Positions 27,801 through 37,900 of a stretch of DNA of 64,000 nt are shown in pieces (the stretch's first letter is position 1; each line of letters opens with the position of its first letter). A model generated the notes under the pieces. That model saw nothing but the letters and a program-made list of their open reading frames with translations, searched no databases and was not told where the DNA came from. Source of the DNA: Bathyarchaeum sp964418675 (GTDB lineage: Archaea > Thermoproteota > Bathyarchaeia > Bathyarchaeales > Bathyarchaeaceae); the NCBI GenBank assembly GCA_964418675.1, contig CAYQMM010000002.1, positions 62,001 to 126,000 on the forward strand, in the 5' to 3' direction. Made by a program: the position numbers and the translations under genes.

Positions 27801-28517
27801 ATGTTGAACAAAAAAAGCTTGCATGTTTATTCGTCAGGGGCAGTTGCTCCACCAGTCAAGAAGTGTGCTGAAGAATTCAAGGCAAAATATGGGATAGATT
27901 TCGAGTTCACTGTGGGCAAGGCGGAAAAACTCATTTCTGAGATTACAGCGCTTAAAGAGGGTGATGTTTTGACGTGTGGAGCTGAATTCATTTTTGATGA
28001 AGCTCAAGTTAAGGGTTTGATTTTTGGAGAAACTAGGAGAAGCGCTGGTTATCGAAGGTCTGCAATCCTTGTTTCAAAGGGCAACCCAAAAGGCATAGAG
28101 TCAATTTCTGATTTAGCTACGGAGGGAATAAGAGTGGGTATCTCTATTGGCGGCTGTCTATTAGGCGTATGGGATGAGGTGACCAGCAAAGCAGGGCTTA
28201 TTGACAAGATTAGAAAAAACATTACTGAATTTGCAGACGGATGCGGCGCAGTTGTTGCTTTAATTAACCAAAAGAAGGTTGACGCTGTTATCGGGTGGGA
28301 TGCATTCCAGAAGTTATGGCCAGCAACCTTAGACATTATTGATTTACCCCGAGAGTTACAAGTCTTCAGAAGTACCGGAATCGCAGTCATACAATTCACA
28401 AAGCATAAAGAAACAGCGACACAATTCATTAACTACGCCACATCAGAAAAAGGGCGAAAAATTTTCAGATTATATGGGTGGATACACACAAGTCCTGAAC
28501 CAACCTACGTACTCTAA
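27801..28517 (+). CDS. ModA-like substrate-binding protein without signal peptide
   Basis: A 238-aa protein with the fold pattern of molybdate/tungstate-type periplasmic binding proteins: LHVYSSGAVAPPVKKCAEEF at the start, the hinge segment RRSAILVSKGNPKGI, AVIGWDAFQ and a C-terminal helix ending in GWIHT. There is no signal sequence or lipobox, so it should be cytosolic, and no permease of the Mod/Wtp type is next to it. GGTGGA precedes the ATG. It may act as an anion sensor or chaperone; the ligand is not known. It is convergent with the ABC transporter genes. Confidence 0.7.
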   Translation: MLNKKSLHVYSSGAVAPPVKKCAEEFKAKYGIDFEFTVGKAEKLISEITALKEGDVLTCGAEFIFDEAQVKGLIFGETRRSAGYRRSAILVSKGNPKGIESISDLATEGIRVGISIGGCLLGVWDEVTSKAGLIDKIRKNITEFADGCGAVVALINQKKVDAVIGWDAFQKLWPATLDIIDLPRELQVFRSTGIAVIQFTKHKETATQFINYATSEKGRKIFRLYGWIHTSPEPTYVL

Positions 28518-28553
28518 TCTAAAAAATTTTTTCTTGGTGCAGTTGCATGTATG

Positions 28554-29291
28554 TTATTCGATGGTTCTCCTAAGCAATTTGATCGTAGCAAATAAGAAAA
28601 CAAGAGAGTAAAAGAATTGAACAGCTAAATCTATGAGGAAAATTTGGAGGTTCAAGGGACCGCCCATCGCTTGACGTAACGCATCTACCGAATAGGTAAG
28701 TGGTAATGCATATGCTACAGTTTGGATAGATGCTGGCATGGTTTCTATTGGTATGAATACGCCGCAAATGAAAACCATCGCGATACGTACAACTGTTGCG
28801 GGTGGCATGGCGTCAGGGATGTCCCGGAAAGGCGCTGAGAGAAGCAGCCCAAAGACGGAGAACATTAATGAAGAGAATAGTATTCCAAAGAAAAAGGGGA
28901 GTAGATTAGGCAACGGAGAAAAGGGCAACATGATTATTGTGTACACCAGAGAGAGAAACGTGCCGAAGAAGAAGCCTGCAAGCGTCTTGCCAAGTATTAT
29001 CGTAGATAATGATGTAGGTGCTGTGAGAAGCATTTTGAAGGTTCCTGTTCTTCTTTCCAACGGAAGGGATACTGCTTGAATTGCTCCTGCCCCAAAGAAC
29101 GCTGCCATAGCCACCAATCCTGGTAATGCAAAGGTTGGCTCCACAGTTCTGCCTATAGAAAACGCCAAATAAAGGACCACTGGAAGGAGAAGCCCAAAAG
29201 TGAGATTTGGTCCCTTAAAAAAATATATTTTGACATCCTTCTCTGCTATGTAGAGAACTCTTTTCATTTCGTCAATCCATGCCTTAGCCAT
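28554..29291 (-). CDS. ABC-2 type transporter permease
   Basis: A 245-aa membrane protein with about six spans and the ABC-2 signature region (FRDIPDAMPPATVVRIAMVFICGVFIP). It is the permease of the drug/lipid/polysaccharide exporter class and follows its ATPase gene after nine bases. The substrate is not shown. GxxxERRTGTFKMLLTAP is the usual cytosolic coupling segment. Confidence 0.88.
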   Translation of the reverse strand: MAKAWIDEMKRVLYIAEKDVKIYFFKGPNLTFGLLLPVVLYLAFSIGRTVEPTFALPGLVAMAAFFGAGAIQAVSLPLERRTGTFKMLLTAPTSLSTIILGKTLAGFFFGTFLSLVYTIIMLPFSPLPNLLPFFFGILFSSLMFSVFGLLLSAPFRDIPDAMPPATVVRIAMVFICGVFIPIETMPASIQTVAYALPLTYSVDALRQAMGGPLNLQIFLIDLAVQFFYSLVFLFATIKLLRRTIE

Positions 29292-29300
29292 ATTCAGACC

Positions 29301-30275
29301 TCAACTTGGCTTTCTACGCTCCTTGTCGAGTGTCATAAGTTCGGGATGTAAACCAGTAAGTTTGACGAAAGCATCTTCCAAAGTTGGCTTTACCGTGCTG
29401 ACTGATGTAATTTTCATGTGATTTTTTTCAGCAAAATGGATTATTGAAGGTAAGGTTTCCGTAGGGTCTTCCACATACAGCCTAAACTTATCCCCTGCAA
29501 TAGCCACATTCCTTACACGGCTTAGTTCCTTGAGTTCGTTAACTATGTCACCTGCATGGTCAAATGAGACTTCAATAATGTTTTCTGTTTTAACTATGTT
29601 TTTGAGCGCTTCTGGCGTATCTATGGTGATTATTTTTCCTCTATTGATGATTGCGATGTGTTGGCACAACTGATCTGCCTCCTCAATATAGTGAGTTGTT
29701 AGAAAAACGGTTGTCCCTTTCTTGTTCAACTCTTTTATTAAGTCTCGAATCTGCCTTGCGCTCTGCACATCAAGCCCTGTGGTGGGTTCATCCAAGAAGA
29801 GTATCTCTGGTTTATGCATCAAGGCTGTGGCGATCATTAGACGCTTCTTCATCCCTCCAGAAAAAGTGCCAACATGATCATTACGCCTCTCATACAAGCC
29901 GAAAAGTAGCAGAAGCTCTCGCGCTAAAGATGTTCTTTTCGTTTTGGTTACGCTGTGGAGTTTAGCGCTGAAATTGATGTTGTCCCATGCGGTCATTTCA
30001 TCATAAAGAAATGAAACTTCGGGTACTACTCCAACAACTTCTTTCGCATTGATGGGGTCATGTGTAACATTAAAGCCCAAAATAAATGCTGTACCGGATG
30101 TAGGTTTAGTTACGCCAGTAAGCATATTTATGGTTGTGGTTTTGCCTGCCCCGTTGGGACCAAGAAAACCAAAGACCTCGCCCCTCTTTACAGTTAAGTT
30201 AATGTGGTCAACTGCCAACAATTTACCGTAACACTTCGTCAAGTTTGAGACCTCTAAGGCACTTTCTGAAGGCAT
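29301..30275 (-). CDS. ABC transporter ATP-binding protein (DrrA/CcmA type)
   Basis: A 324-aa ATPase with Walker A GPNGAGKTT (~39), Q-loop region, signature FSGGMKKR (~140), Walker B ILFLDEPTTGLD and the switch His in TTHYIEEAD. The ~100-residue C-terminal extension (IIEVSFDHAGDIV..., ETLPSIIHF) is that of DrrA-like exporter ATPases. It forms an operon with the downstream permease. Probable role: export across the cytoplasmic membrane, substrate unknown. Confidence 0.93.
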   Translation of the reverse strand: MPSESALEVSNLTKCYGKLLAVDHINLTVKRGEVFGFLGPNGAGKTTTINMLTGVTKPTSGTAFILGFNVTHDPINAKEVVGVVPEVSFLYDEMTAWDNINFSAKLHSVTKTKRTSLARELLLLFGLYERRNDHVGTFSGGMKKRLMIATALMHKPEILFLDEPTTGLDVQSARQIRDLIKELNKKGTTVFLTTHYIEEADQLCQHIAIINRGKIITIDTPEALKNIVKTENIIEVSFDHAGDIVNELKELSRVRNVAIAGDKFRLYVEDPTETLPSIIHFAEKNHMKITSVSTVKPTLEDAFVKLTGLHPELMTLDKERRKPS

Positions 30276-30524
30276 AATCGGAACCTCATGTCACTTTAAC
30301 TGGAAGTTCTTTCTTTTGATCATCTCTCAAATTCAGCATCTGCCTATCTCCCTAACTAATAGATGGGTTTTCGAAATTCTTAAGCATTCGTCACGACGCT
30401 CAGCTTGTTCTGAACGCTAATTATGTCTAGGGGGGTGCATGGCAAAGGGGAGCAGTTCATTGTCCTCTAAGTAAATAAGAAAACTAAAAAAATTGGAAAT
30501 CAAAAGATTAAGTGGGGTGTCTTG

Positions 30525-30866
30525 ATGAAAATCGGCATTGTGATTAGTACCAACGATCCTGAAGAAGTGTGGAATGCCCTTAGATTTGCGAATGTAGCGC
30601 TAAAAGCGAATCATGCTGTGAAAGTGTTTTTGGTCAATAAGGGGGTGGAGGCAGAAAACATCAATGGCAGCAAGTTTGACGTTAAGGGGCAAATGGATTC
30701 TTTTCTTGGAAACAAAGGCGAATTGTTAGCCAAAGGTGAGTTGTTAGCTTGTAAAACATGCATGAATGCAAGATTGAAAGAGAGTAGCAGTTACTACGAA
30801 ATTTCGTCTCTTAAAGACCTTTTAAAGATAGTAGAGGAATCTGATAAAGTAATAACATTTGGCTAG
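30525..30866 (+). CDS. DsrE-family protein
   Basis: A 113-aa protein of the DsrE/DsrF/TusD-like fold: MKIGIVISTNDPEEVWNALRFA at the start, VKVFLVNKGVE in the middle, and LLACKTCMNARL carrying the CxxC that in this group can hold persulfide sulfur. The ATG at 30525 is preferred to the TTG just before it; GGGGTG lies about eight bases upstream. It may handle sulfur transfer, but no partner such as tusBC or dsr genes is near. Confidence 0.8.
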   Translation: MKIGIVISTNDPEEVWNALRFANVALKANHAVKVFLVNKGVEAENINGSKFDVKGQMDSFLGNKGELLAKGELLACKTCMNARLKESSSYYEISSLKDLLKIVEESDKVITFG

Positions 30867-30890
30867 TTTTACAATTTTTTATTCTGTATC

Positions 30891-30957
30891 TTTAACAAGA
30901 ACATGTAGAATGGAGAAACGGGACTGTGAACGGGAGTGTGAAGCTATCCAGGCCCAC
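30891..30957 (+). repeat. tRNA-Ile-derived repeat, copy A
   Basis: A ~66-base unit running from TTTAACAAGAACATG to CCAGGCCCAC. It ends with the 3' terminus of tRNA-Ile and is followed by ~60 bases related to the sequence downstream of that tRNA (shared GAACAGATTT-like tail). Inside are two tandem 12-mers, ACGGGACTGTGA and ACGGGAGTGTGA. Copies B (37901) and C (39887) are in the same orientation. Confidence 0.85.
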
Positions 30958-31065
30958 TTTTAACCTTTTTCGAGGTTATTTCATGGAATAAGGCTTGTTT
31001 TGAACAGATTTTGGCTCTGGGGTGTTTTGAATGAGCATAAAATTGGATTTAACTTTCCCGTATTT

Positions 31066-34000
31066 TCAGCCCTTGCTAGAAATTTTTTTGCGGCTACTTG
31101 TATAGAATACCGCGAGCGCGGCAAAACATGCCCCAACTCCAAGTATAGTTCCTAAGAGATATTCGGGAATCACATGGAATCCTGCTTCGATTTGAATATA
31201 GCTCTCGTCCAGTGCGTCAACACTGGCGTTATAGTAACCATCGCCATTAACATCAACCACAATATCATATTTCCCTGGAATCAACGGAGTCAACCATATT
31301 GCTGTTGGAGGAATAGCCCCCGTAGCGTTTGAGGTCACTGAATCCAAGGTTCCCGAAATTCGGGCGGGAATAGCGTTTCCATCAATCCATGGAGAAATGT
31401 CGTCCACTATGTAGATATCATAGGTTGTGGATGGGGCGTATCCGCTTCCTTTCACATAAACTGAGTGGGTAGGTGTAAATATGTCTTCGATTTCACCTGC
31501 TGAATTACAGCTTTCAATTGTTGGTTGTCCAAATTGAAGCGTCACTTGGTGGGTGCTGAGTGTGAATTCGAAATAGATGAAGTAGTGGGTGCCGTTCGTA
31601 GTGAACACGGGAAAGGGCGGGGGAACGAGTTCTACGCCATCGACATATATCCTGATGGCGGTGGTGTTGATGGCTGGAAAAACCATGAGTACATTTCCGA
31701 TTTCTCCAGAGGGACCACTAGCTGTGAAGTCGATGCTGTTAGTCGATGTGGTGATGCTGCTTACCGTGGTGTTGCCAGTTATGATCGCGGAATAGTCTCC
31801 ACCATTTATGGATAAGGGAACCTCAGTTCGTGGTTTGGAACTCATGAGGGGGTACTGGTCTACGTTGACTCCGTTAATTATGTACGGGGAATCGCCGACG
31901 CCGTCACTTCCCGTGATGTTCTGATATGGACCGCTGTTTTCGTCACTTCCTGTATAGTCGCTCCAGTAGTTGCCGCCTGAGGGGTAGCTCTGATTCCATA
32001 TGTTAGGCAGCTCGGTTCCGTAAGCTGGGAAGTAGATTTGTCCGCGCGTGTTTTCGACGAAGCGGTTATGATAGAAAGTGTTGTTGGTTGAACTGTAAAT
32101 CAACATGGCGAACAGGTTGTTGGTGAAATTGTTGTTGACAATGTAGGTGTTGTTGGAATGCCAGAGTTCTAATCCAAAATCGACGGAGGAGAGGGTGAGA
32201 CCCTGCACGCGAATATCCTCGCAGTTGATTAGGATGACTTGTCCTGCATCATTGACGGTTTGATTCTGTTCATTTTCTAGGTAGATGAGCGGTCTATCAT
32301 TAATTGTATTGCCTTCCACAGTGTTTTCCGAAGAGTCCCTAGCGTAAAGACCATCGTTAACTAGAACGTTGTCGTAAAGTTTATTCTGGTATGATTCACG
32401 GAGGTAAATACCTAGTTCTCCGTTAGTTTTGATGTAGTTTCCTGCAATGTAGATGTCTGTTGATACTGCTACGTAGATTCCATGAACAATGTTGTTTCCG
32501 AGGTAGTTGTATTGTATCGTGACGTTTTGGCTTCCTCCCTGCGGAGTGATGCCTGTTCCGCCATTCTCCTCTACCATGTTTCCGTCTATGAGCACATTAT
32601 GTGCGGTGTAAAGGAAGATGCCGTCTCCTTGGTTTTCGTAGATGTAGTTTCCAGAGATTGTTGCGTTCGCTTCGGGTCCATCGATTCGAAGACCTGGTCC
32701 ATCGTTTCCGTGAATTTGGTTGTTTTCGATTGTGTTGTTGCTTCCCCACATCACAAATATTCCGTGTCCAGTGTTCCTAGAAACATCATTGTCACGGATG
32801 ACGGTGTTGTTTGCATAGTCTATGAAGATTCCAGCATGGGGATAATCTGCAGAGCTGTTAGTAATCGTTAACCCCTGCACTACCACGTTATCTGCAGTGA
32901 TGGTCACGGTGTTTCCAGCAGCTCCACCATCAATAGTAGCGCCTCCACCATATCCATCCCCCATCAATGTCAACGGTTTATTGATGACAATGTTTTCTCG
33001 ATATGGCTCTCCGGGGTCTTCCAAGTAGATGGTGGACCCTGGCGTGGCGGCGTCAATGGCTTCTTGTATTGTTGAGAAATCTGCTTCCTCTCCTTCTCCG
33101 ACTATCCAGCTGTCTGTGGGGGAGATTTCGATTTGGAACGTTTGTTCAAGTCCGTAGGGTGTTGCTGCTTTAATTTCAACAATTCCGCTGGATACTTTGG
33201 GTGTGACGCGAATTCTTGCCAGTGGGCCAAGGTCTACGTAATCGGATAATGTTGCCAAGTCGGGAGTTAGATTCTCAAAGGTTGTTGGACCTCCCATGTT
33301 GTCCGTTTGTCCTTTAGACCATAATTTCGCTGTTACATCCACGTATCCGTACCGTGGTTCAATGCGATAGTGGGGTTCCATTTCAAAATTGTAGGTTCTG
33401 CTGATGCGTATCTGACTGGAATTTGTATGTGACACTTGATGCGGATTAATGATGTAGCCTTTTGCCAATGTCCCGTATTTGTTGAATAATCCGTCGAACC
33501 CAAGACCGGGCACATAGTGATATACTCCGCTACCATCTGGGTACCATTGGAAAAAAGTTAATTTGAGAATGTTGCCTTCAAGGGTGCCGTTGATTTTGTC
33601 GATGTCTCCAAATAGGGGTCCAAACGGAAAAACTCCCTCTGGACTATGGCGCAACGTATACCTAGCCATGAGACCCTCTGAACCACCGTCCACAATTTTG
33701 TCGTCTTCCTGTTCAATCCAAATTGTTCCATTTATCCACGTCTCATCCCAATATTCAGGCTGGTCATCATCTTTTCCAAACACATCATAAGAAGAAAAGT
33801 CCCACCTGCCAGAGACATAATGCTGTTTATCTGGGTCAGGAAGAATCTCGGCTTTTTCACTATCACACCCTTTGGTTCCTATGATTGGCGCAGCCAAGAA
33901 CGCCAGAATAAGAGCTGCTTTTGCGCCTGCTTTAAGGGGGAAATAATGAGCAGTTCCCTGGATAACTTTGCCTCTTCCAAAAAGTCCCGTCCACCACTGC

Positions 34001-37000
34001 CCGAATCGGGTCTGAGCTACATGCTCTGGTATGCCGATGTGCGTGATCCAATCACTTTTCCAGAAATTGGCGTTGACCCCAAGATGGAATCCGCCGGGTC
34101 CCGGTTTTGCTATAAAATAGTTTGCTGGAGCACTAAATGTGGGAACAAAATTGGCTTGCCAGACCAAATAGACGGGTTCATACGAATTGCCATAGAATCC
34201 CAACGCGCCGGTTGATAGCCCTGCTCCACCTAATCCACCTGCGAGCGAGGACCCGCCAGCAGCGCCCCATAATATACTTTTAAAATTCTTTTTCAGCCAC
34301 TCCATCTCTCCGATCAAGCCTGACTCCCATTTTCCAAGGGTGTATTTAGCGCCTCCCAACCATTTGTTCGGGTCTGTGGCTCCGCTGGCTGCAACATCTT
34401 CCCATATTCTTTGTTTATCCTTCAACGAGGTGGGGGTGTACAAGAATTGACGGGCCTGTTCATAAAATTCTGGACGCAAACATTCAGAGGGGGGGCTATA
34501 AGCGCCTTCGATGAGACCTGTGGGGTCCACTAAATTGACGGGGTTATTGGCAGCATAAACGTAGGGGCTGAAATAGTTTGTCAGAGGGTCTCGGGTAGTG
34601 AATCGACCTGTTTCTGGGTCGTAGTTCCGTGCGCGCATATTATACAACTCGCTCTTTTCGTCATATTCTCTGCCGATGAAAAAGTAGGAATTGGAAACAG
34701 CCCCAGAGCTATACTGAAGCGAACCAAACGCATCATACTGATAACGAGTCACCAGTTGCCCAGAGGAATCCGTTAATCCTACTACACTCCCAATATGATT
34801 GTAGAGGTAAACGTAGGAATCGCCGTTTTGTGTCATGCTAATTCGGTTATCAAGTCCAATGGTCGTATACCCCGTAACTGGGTTCCACCCATCATCTAAC
34901 TCATAGAGAACGTTGGGACCGCTGTAGAGGTAGTTGGTGATTTGCCCGTCAACATCCTTGCTGAGCAACTGCCCGTTCGGATAGTAATCATAATGGGTGA
35001 GGGTTCCGTCCGGATAGTTGATTGCGGTTAGTCGATTCTGATAATCATAAGTGTAGGTGGTTTCACCACCAACGTCATTCTTAGTGATCAAGTTACCATT
35101 CTGATCCCATTCATAAGACACGTCGCCAGCCTCCAAGAGCCGATTTCCAGCATCATACAAGTAATCCACTGTTCCTGCAAGGGAGACCATGCTTAGACGA
35201 TTACCCACAGCATCATAGGTATACTCAACGACCGAACTATCAGGATAGGTCACATTGACTAGCTGGTTCAACGCGTCATAGCCGTAGAGTGTTATGTTGC
35301 CATCGAGGTCCACCATCCTTACCTTATTTCCCAACGCGTCGTAGTCATACTCGAAGCCCATGAGCGGTTGACCTGAAGCATTCGTGTATAGCAGAGTTAA
35401 TAGCTGACCACTGTCGTCATGTGAAAAAGTTGCATTCACGTCGTTTGCATACGTCTTTTCTACTAGTTGCCCCAAGGAATTATAAAGGAAACGTGTAGTT
35501 TGCCCCTCAGAATCGGTGAGGGTACTAAGGAGACCCTGTGCGTCATAGGTGTAAGTGGTTGTCGCTCCAAACGGGTCGACCATCTGAACGAGATGAGTAT
35601 TTTCGTCGTACGTGTAAGAGGTTGTTTTACCATGCGTTACGTCGGTTACTGAGATTATGCGGTTGAGAACATCATATTCATATTGGATAGTAGTGTTCGC
35701 GTCCGCGATCGTTACTATGTTCCCTACGCCATCATACGTATAATGGACATCGTTGTCGTCAGGATAGTCGATTGTGATCAAACGATCGAGAGCATCATAC
35801 ACGAAATAAGTCGTTGCGCCATTCTGGTCGGTCATGTTGACCATATTGTCAACCTCATCATAGCCATAGTTAACCGTGTATCCCAAGGCGTCAGTTTCCT
35901 GAATTAACCTGCCGAGATTATCATAAGTGAAAGTAATCGTTCTTCCAAGGGGATCAGTCAATGTTTTGGAGTGGCTTGACGCTGCATAATCAAAGATGGT
36001 TTCGTACCCCAAGGAGTTGACAACCCGAACCACACGGTCTAGAGCATCATATTCAAAGTCAGTTGTTCCGTTGACCGGATCGATTCTTTTCACAAGGTTG
36101 TTGTATTCGTCATAGAAGAACTCTGTCTGTTGACCTAATTTGTCCGTGTAGCCGATGATGCGGTCTAGGGAATCATATTCATACAGGATAGAACCGCCAT
36201 TCGAGTCTGTGATTTGGATGAGATTACCGGAACTGTCATACGTCAAATCGACTGAAATTCCGCTGCTATCCGTTGTGCGGGATATTAGCCCCCTTTCGTT
36301 GTATTCATACTCGATGTAATGGTCAGGGTAGGTTACCCTAATCTCATCACCGTATGCGTTGTATTGGTAGGTGATGTTGGTGCCCAGCGGATTCGTTCTT
36401 CTAACCAGATCGCCACCCGCATCATACTCCATCCGCCACACATTGCCATTTGGATTTGAGAAGCTGGTTACTTTATTGTAGGTGGCATCGTAGGTGTAGT
36501 TGATGGTGTTTCCGAGGGCGTCAATTATTGCGACAGGATTTCTCTGCGAATCATAGTTATACTCGGTTGTGTGACCCCTCTGGTCAGTGATAGCAACTAT
36601 GTTTGTTTCGCCCCACTCGTAGAGGATTGCGTTGCCTAACTCATCTGTCATCTGCTGGCATCGCCCCTGTGAGTCATAGAAGAACTGCACAGTTTGGGTA
36701 ATCGCATCGATGCTTTCAGTCACCGTTGTAACATTATTCACTAGGTCATACCCGAAGGTCGTCTCGGTGAGCGGAGATTGCAGATGTGTAACTCTCTCTT
36801 CAACATATTCAATGGAGGTAGTTCGAGATTTTGGATCAGCTGCGCCAGTTAAAAAGTGGTCTGAGTCGTAACTGTATGTACTCATGCAGAGTGTCGCTAA
36901 AGTGTCAGGGTCTAGGGTTAGGATTTCCTTAAGGTTGCCATCATCATCGTACGCGAATGTTATTTCTCGGTTGGGAAGATGTATCCATTTTAATTGGGCG

Positions 37001-37629
37001 AGGTCGTCATAGTACAAATCAACACGACTTGACGAATCTTCGATAGCAGTAAGCAATCCATAGACATTGTATGTGAAATGCAACGCATTACCACATCGAT
37101 CGACAACCTTGGTGACATGCTGATGGTCTGCATCCTCAAAATAGAACTGAAATCCTTCCTTAGTGGTCAACCGAAATTGCTGCGATGAATACTCCTCAAA
37201 AACGTCCGAGACACCAGACGGCGAAACATAACCACCCCCAGTTTCTCGTTGAAAACGCACCGACCCGCCATTCCCCCAAATAACAGTCACCTCATCCTCA
37301 TCGGCAACATAATAGACATCATGCGCAAATCTCCAACCATACCCATAATGAGTGGAATCATTACGCAGTAAACTATGGTACGAGAAAGCAATCATGATTG
37401 GAATGCGTCCCGGCAATTCCGTTTCCGTCCGTGAAAGCGTTAGACTTCCATCCCATGTATCAACTTGGGTCCCCGAGGGACCAGGCCATGCATAAGGCGT
37501 TCCCCGCAGCACGCCTGTTTCACCATTTGTAGACTGGCTTACACCAACAATCGCACTAAACGGAATAATGCTTGAACTCACAAGCAACAAAGTAAAAACA
37601 ATAGAATAAACTCTCTTTTTCATTTTCAT
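31066..37629 (-). CDS. Giant RHS/YD-repeat surface protein with beta-helix domain and C-terminal membrane anchor
   Basis: At 2187 aa this is the largest gene in the window. It begins with a signal peptide (MKMKKRVYSIVFTLLLVSSS). Residues ~50-180 resemble the domain that opens RHS proteins. About 36 YD repeats (YTYDxxGNL type, ~21 aa each) follow to ~1000 and close with an RHS core (REYDEKSELYNMRARNY, then DPETGRFTTRDPL, NPVNLVDPTGL; ~960-1036). Next come a glycine-rich stretch and an unassigned part. A right-handed beta-helix of the NosD/PbH1 kind starts near 1516 (STIQEAIDAATPGSTI) and ends about 1925 (NYWSDYTGSD). An Ig-like part and a membrane span (~2160-2178) with tail SSRKKISSKG finish it. 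RHS shells usually end soon after the core with a toxin; here the protein continues and is anchored. It lies alone between repeats A and B. Confidence 0.88.
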   Translation of the reverse strand: MKMKKRVYSIVFTLLLVSSSIIPFSAIVGVSQSTNGETGVLRGTPYAWPGPSGTQVDTWDGSLTLSRTETELPGRIPIMIAFSYHSLLRNDSTHYGYGWRFAHDVYYVADEDEVTVIWGNGGSVRFQRETGGGYVSPSGVSDVFEEYSSQQFRLTTKEGFQFYFEDADHQHVTKVVDRCGNALHFTYNVYGLLTAIEDSSSRVDLYYDDLAQLKWIHLPNREITFAYDDDGNLKEILTLDPDTLATLCMSTYSYDSDHFLTGAADPKSRTTSIEYVEERVTHLQSPLTETTFGYDLVNNVTTVTESIDAITQTVQFFYDSQGRCQQMTDELGNAILYEWGETNIVAITDQRGHTTEYNYDSQRNPVAIIDALGNTINYTYDATYNKVTSFSNPNGNVWRMEYDAGGDLVRRTNPLGTNITYQYNAYGDEIRVTYPDHYIEYEYNERGLISRTTDSSGISVDLTYDSSGNLIQITDSNGGSILYEYDSLDRIIGYTDKLGQQTEFFYDEYNNLVKRIDPVNGTTDFEYDALDRVVRVVNSLGYETIFDYAASSHSKTLTDPLGRTITFTYDNLGRLIQETDALGYTVNYGYDEVDNMVNMTDQNGATTYFVYDALDRLITIDYPDDNDVHYTYDGVGNIVTIADANTTIQYEYDVLNRIISVTDVTHGKTTSYTYDENTHLVQMVDPFGATTTYTYDAQGLLSTLTDSEGQTTRFLYNSLGQLVEKTYANDVNATFSHDDSGQLLTLLYTNASGQPLMGFEYDYDALGNKVRMVDLDGNITLYGYDALNQLVNVTYPDSSVVEYTYDAVGNRLSMVSLAGTVDYLYDAGNRLLEAGDVSYEWDQNGNLITKNDVGGETTYTYDYQNRLTAINYPDGTLTHYDYYPNGQLLSKDVDGQITNYLYSGPNVLYELDDGWNPVTGYTTIGLDNRISMTQNGDSYVYLYNHIGSVVGLTDSSGQLVTRYQYDAFGSLQYSSGAVSNSYFFIGREYDEKSELYNMRARNYDPETGRFTTRDPLTNYFSPYVYAANNPVNLVDPTGLIEGAYSPPSECLRPEFYEQARQFLYTPTSLKDKQRIWEDVAASGATDPNKWLGGAKYTLGKWESGLIGEMEWLKKNFKSILWGAAGGSSLAGGLGGAGLSTGALGFYGNSYEPVYLVWQANFVPTFSAPANYFIAKPGPGGFHLGVNANFWKSDWITHIGIPEHVAQTRFGQWWTGLFGRGKVIQGTAHYFPLKAGAKAALILAFLAAPIIGTKGCDSEKAEILPDPDKQHYVSGRWDFSSYDVFGKDDDQPEYWDETWINGTIWIEQEDDKIVDGGSEGLMARYTLRHSPEGVFPFGPLFGDIDKINGTLEGNILKLTFFQWYPDGSGVYHYVPGLGFDGLFNKYGTLAKGYIINPHQVSHTNSSQIRISRTYNFEMEPHYRIEPRYGYVDVTAKLWSKGQTDNMGGPTTFENLTPDLATLSDYVDLGPLARIRVTPKVSSGIVEIKAATPYGLEQTFQIEISPTDSWIVGEGEEADFSTIQEAIDAATPGSTIYLEDPGEPYRENIVINKPLTLMGDGYGGGATIDGGAAGNTVTITADNVVVQGLTITNSSADYPHAGIFIDYANNTVIRDNDVSRNTGHGIFVMWGSNNTIENNQIHGNDGPGLRIDGPEANATISGNYIYENQGDGIFLYTAHNVLIDGNMVEENGGTGITPQGGSQNVTIQYNYLGNNIVHGIYVAVSTDIYIAGNYIKTNGELGIYLRESYQNKLYDNVLVNDGLYARDSSENTVEGNTINDRPLIYLENEQNQTVNDAGQVILINCEDIRVQGLTLSSVDFGLELWHSNNTYIVNNNFTNNLFAMLIYSSTNNTFYHNRFVENTRGQIYFPAYGTELPNIWNQSYPSGGNYWSDYTGSDENSGPYQNITGSDGVGDSPYIINGVNVDQYPLMSSKPRTEVPLSINGGDYSAIITGNTTVSSITTSTNSIDFTASGPSGEIGNVLMVFPAINTTAIRIYVDGVELVPPPFPVFTTNGTHYFIYFEFTLSTHQVTLQFGQPTIESCNSAGEIEDIFTPTHSVYVKGSGYAPSTTYDIYIVDDISPWIDGNAIPARISGTLDSVTSNATGAIPPTAIWLTPLIPGKYDIVVDVNGDGYYNASVDALDESYIQIEAGFHVIPEYLLGTILGVGACFAALAVFYTSSRKKISSKG

Positions 37630-37900
37630 CCCTCTCTCCTAACCATTCGCTGTTGTCAGAAATGACCACTGTGATTCGGAATAGGTAGGTAAGTGTAAAA
37701 TAGTCCAATATTAGCTTTGCTGAACTGTATTATAGAAAATAGTTCTATCACCACTATTTCAATTTTCATTAGGACAAGGAAGATAATGGTGGGGCGTTAC
37801 GTTCTTCATACAACAATAATTAGATATTTATTCAGCTATTAAGACAAGGGGTTGAAACGTGTCACCACAAAACATTTTGCAGTTTTCAAATTTCCATTGT

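Noticed and set aside
30867..31065. Possible second tRNA-Ile at repeat A
   Set aside because: Only the 3' end matches; no acceptor 5' strand or anticodon arm can be formed.
34600..37300. Regularly spaced DNA similarity that might be a CRISPR array
   Set aside because: The periodicity (~60 bases) comes from the YD repeats of the RHS protein; the units are translated and diverged, without constant direct repeats and unique spacers.
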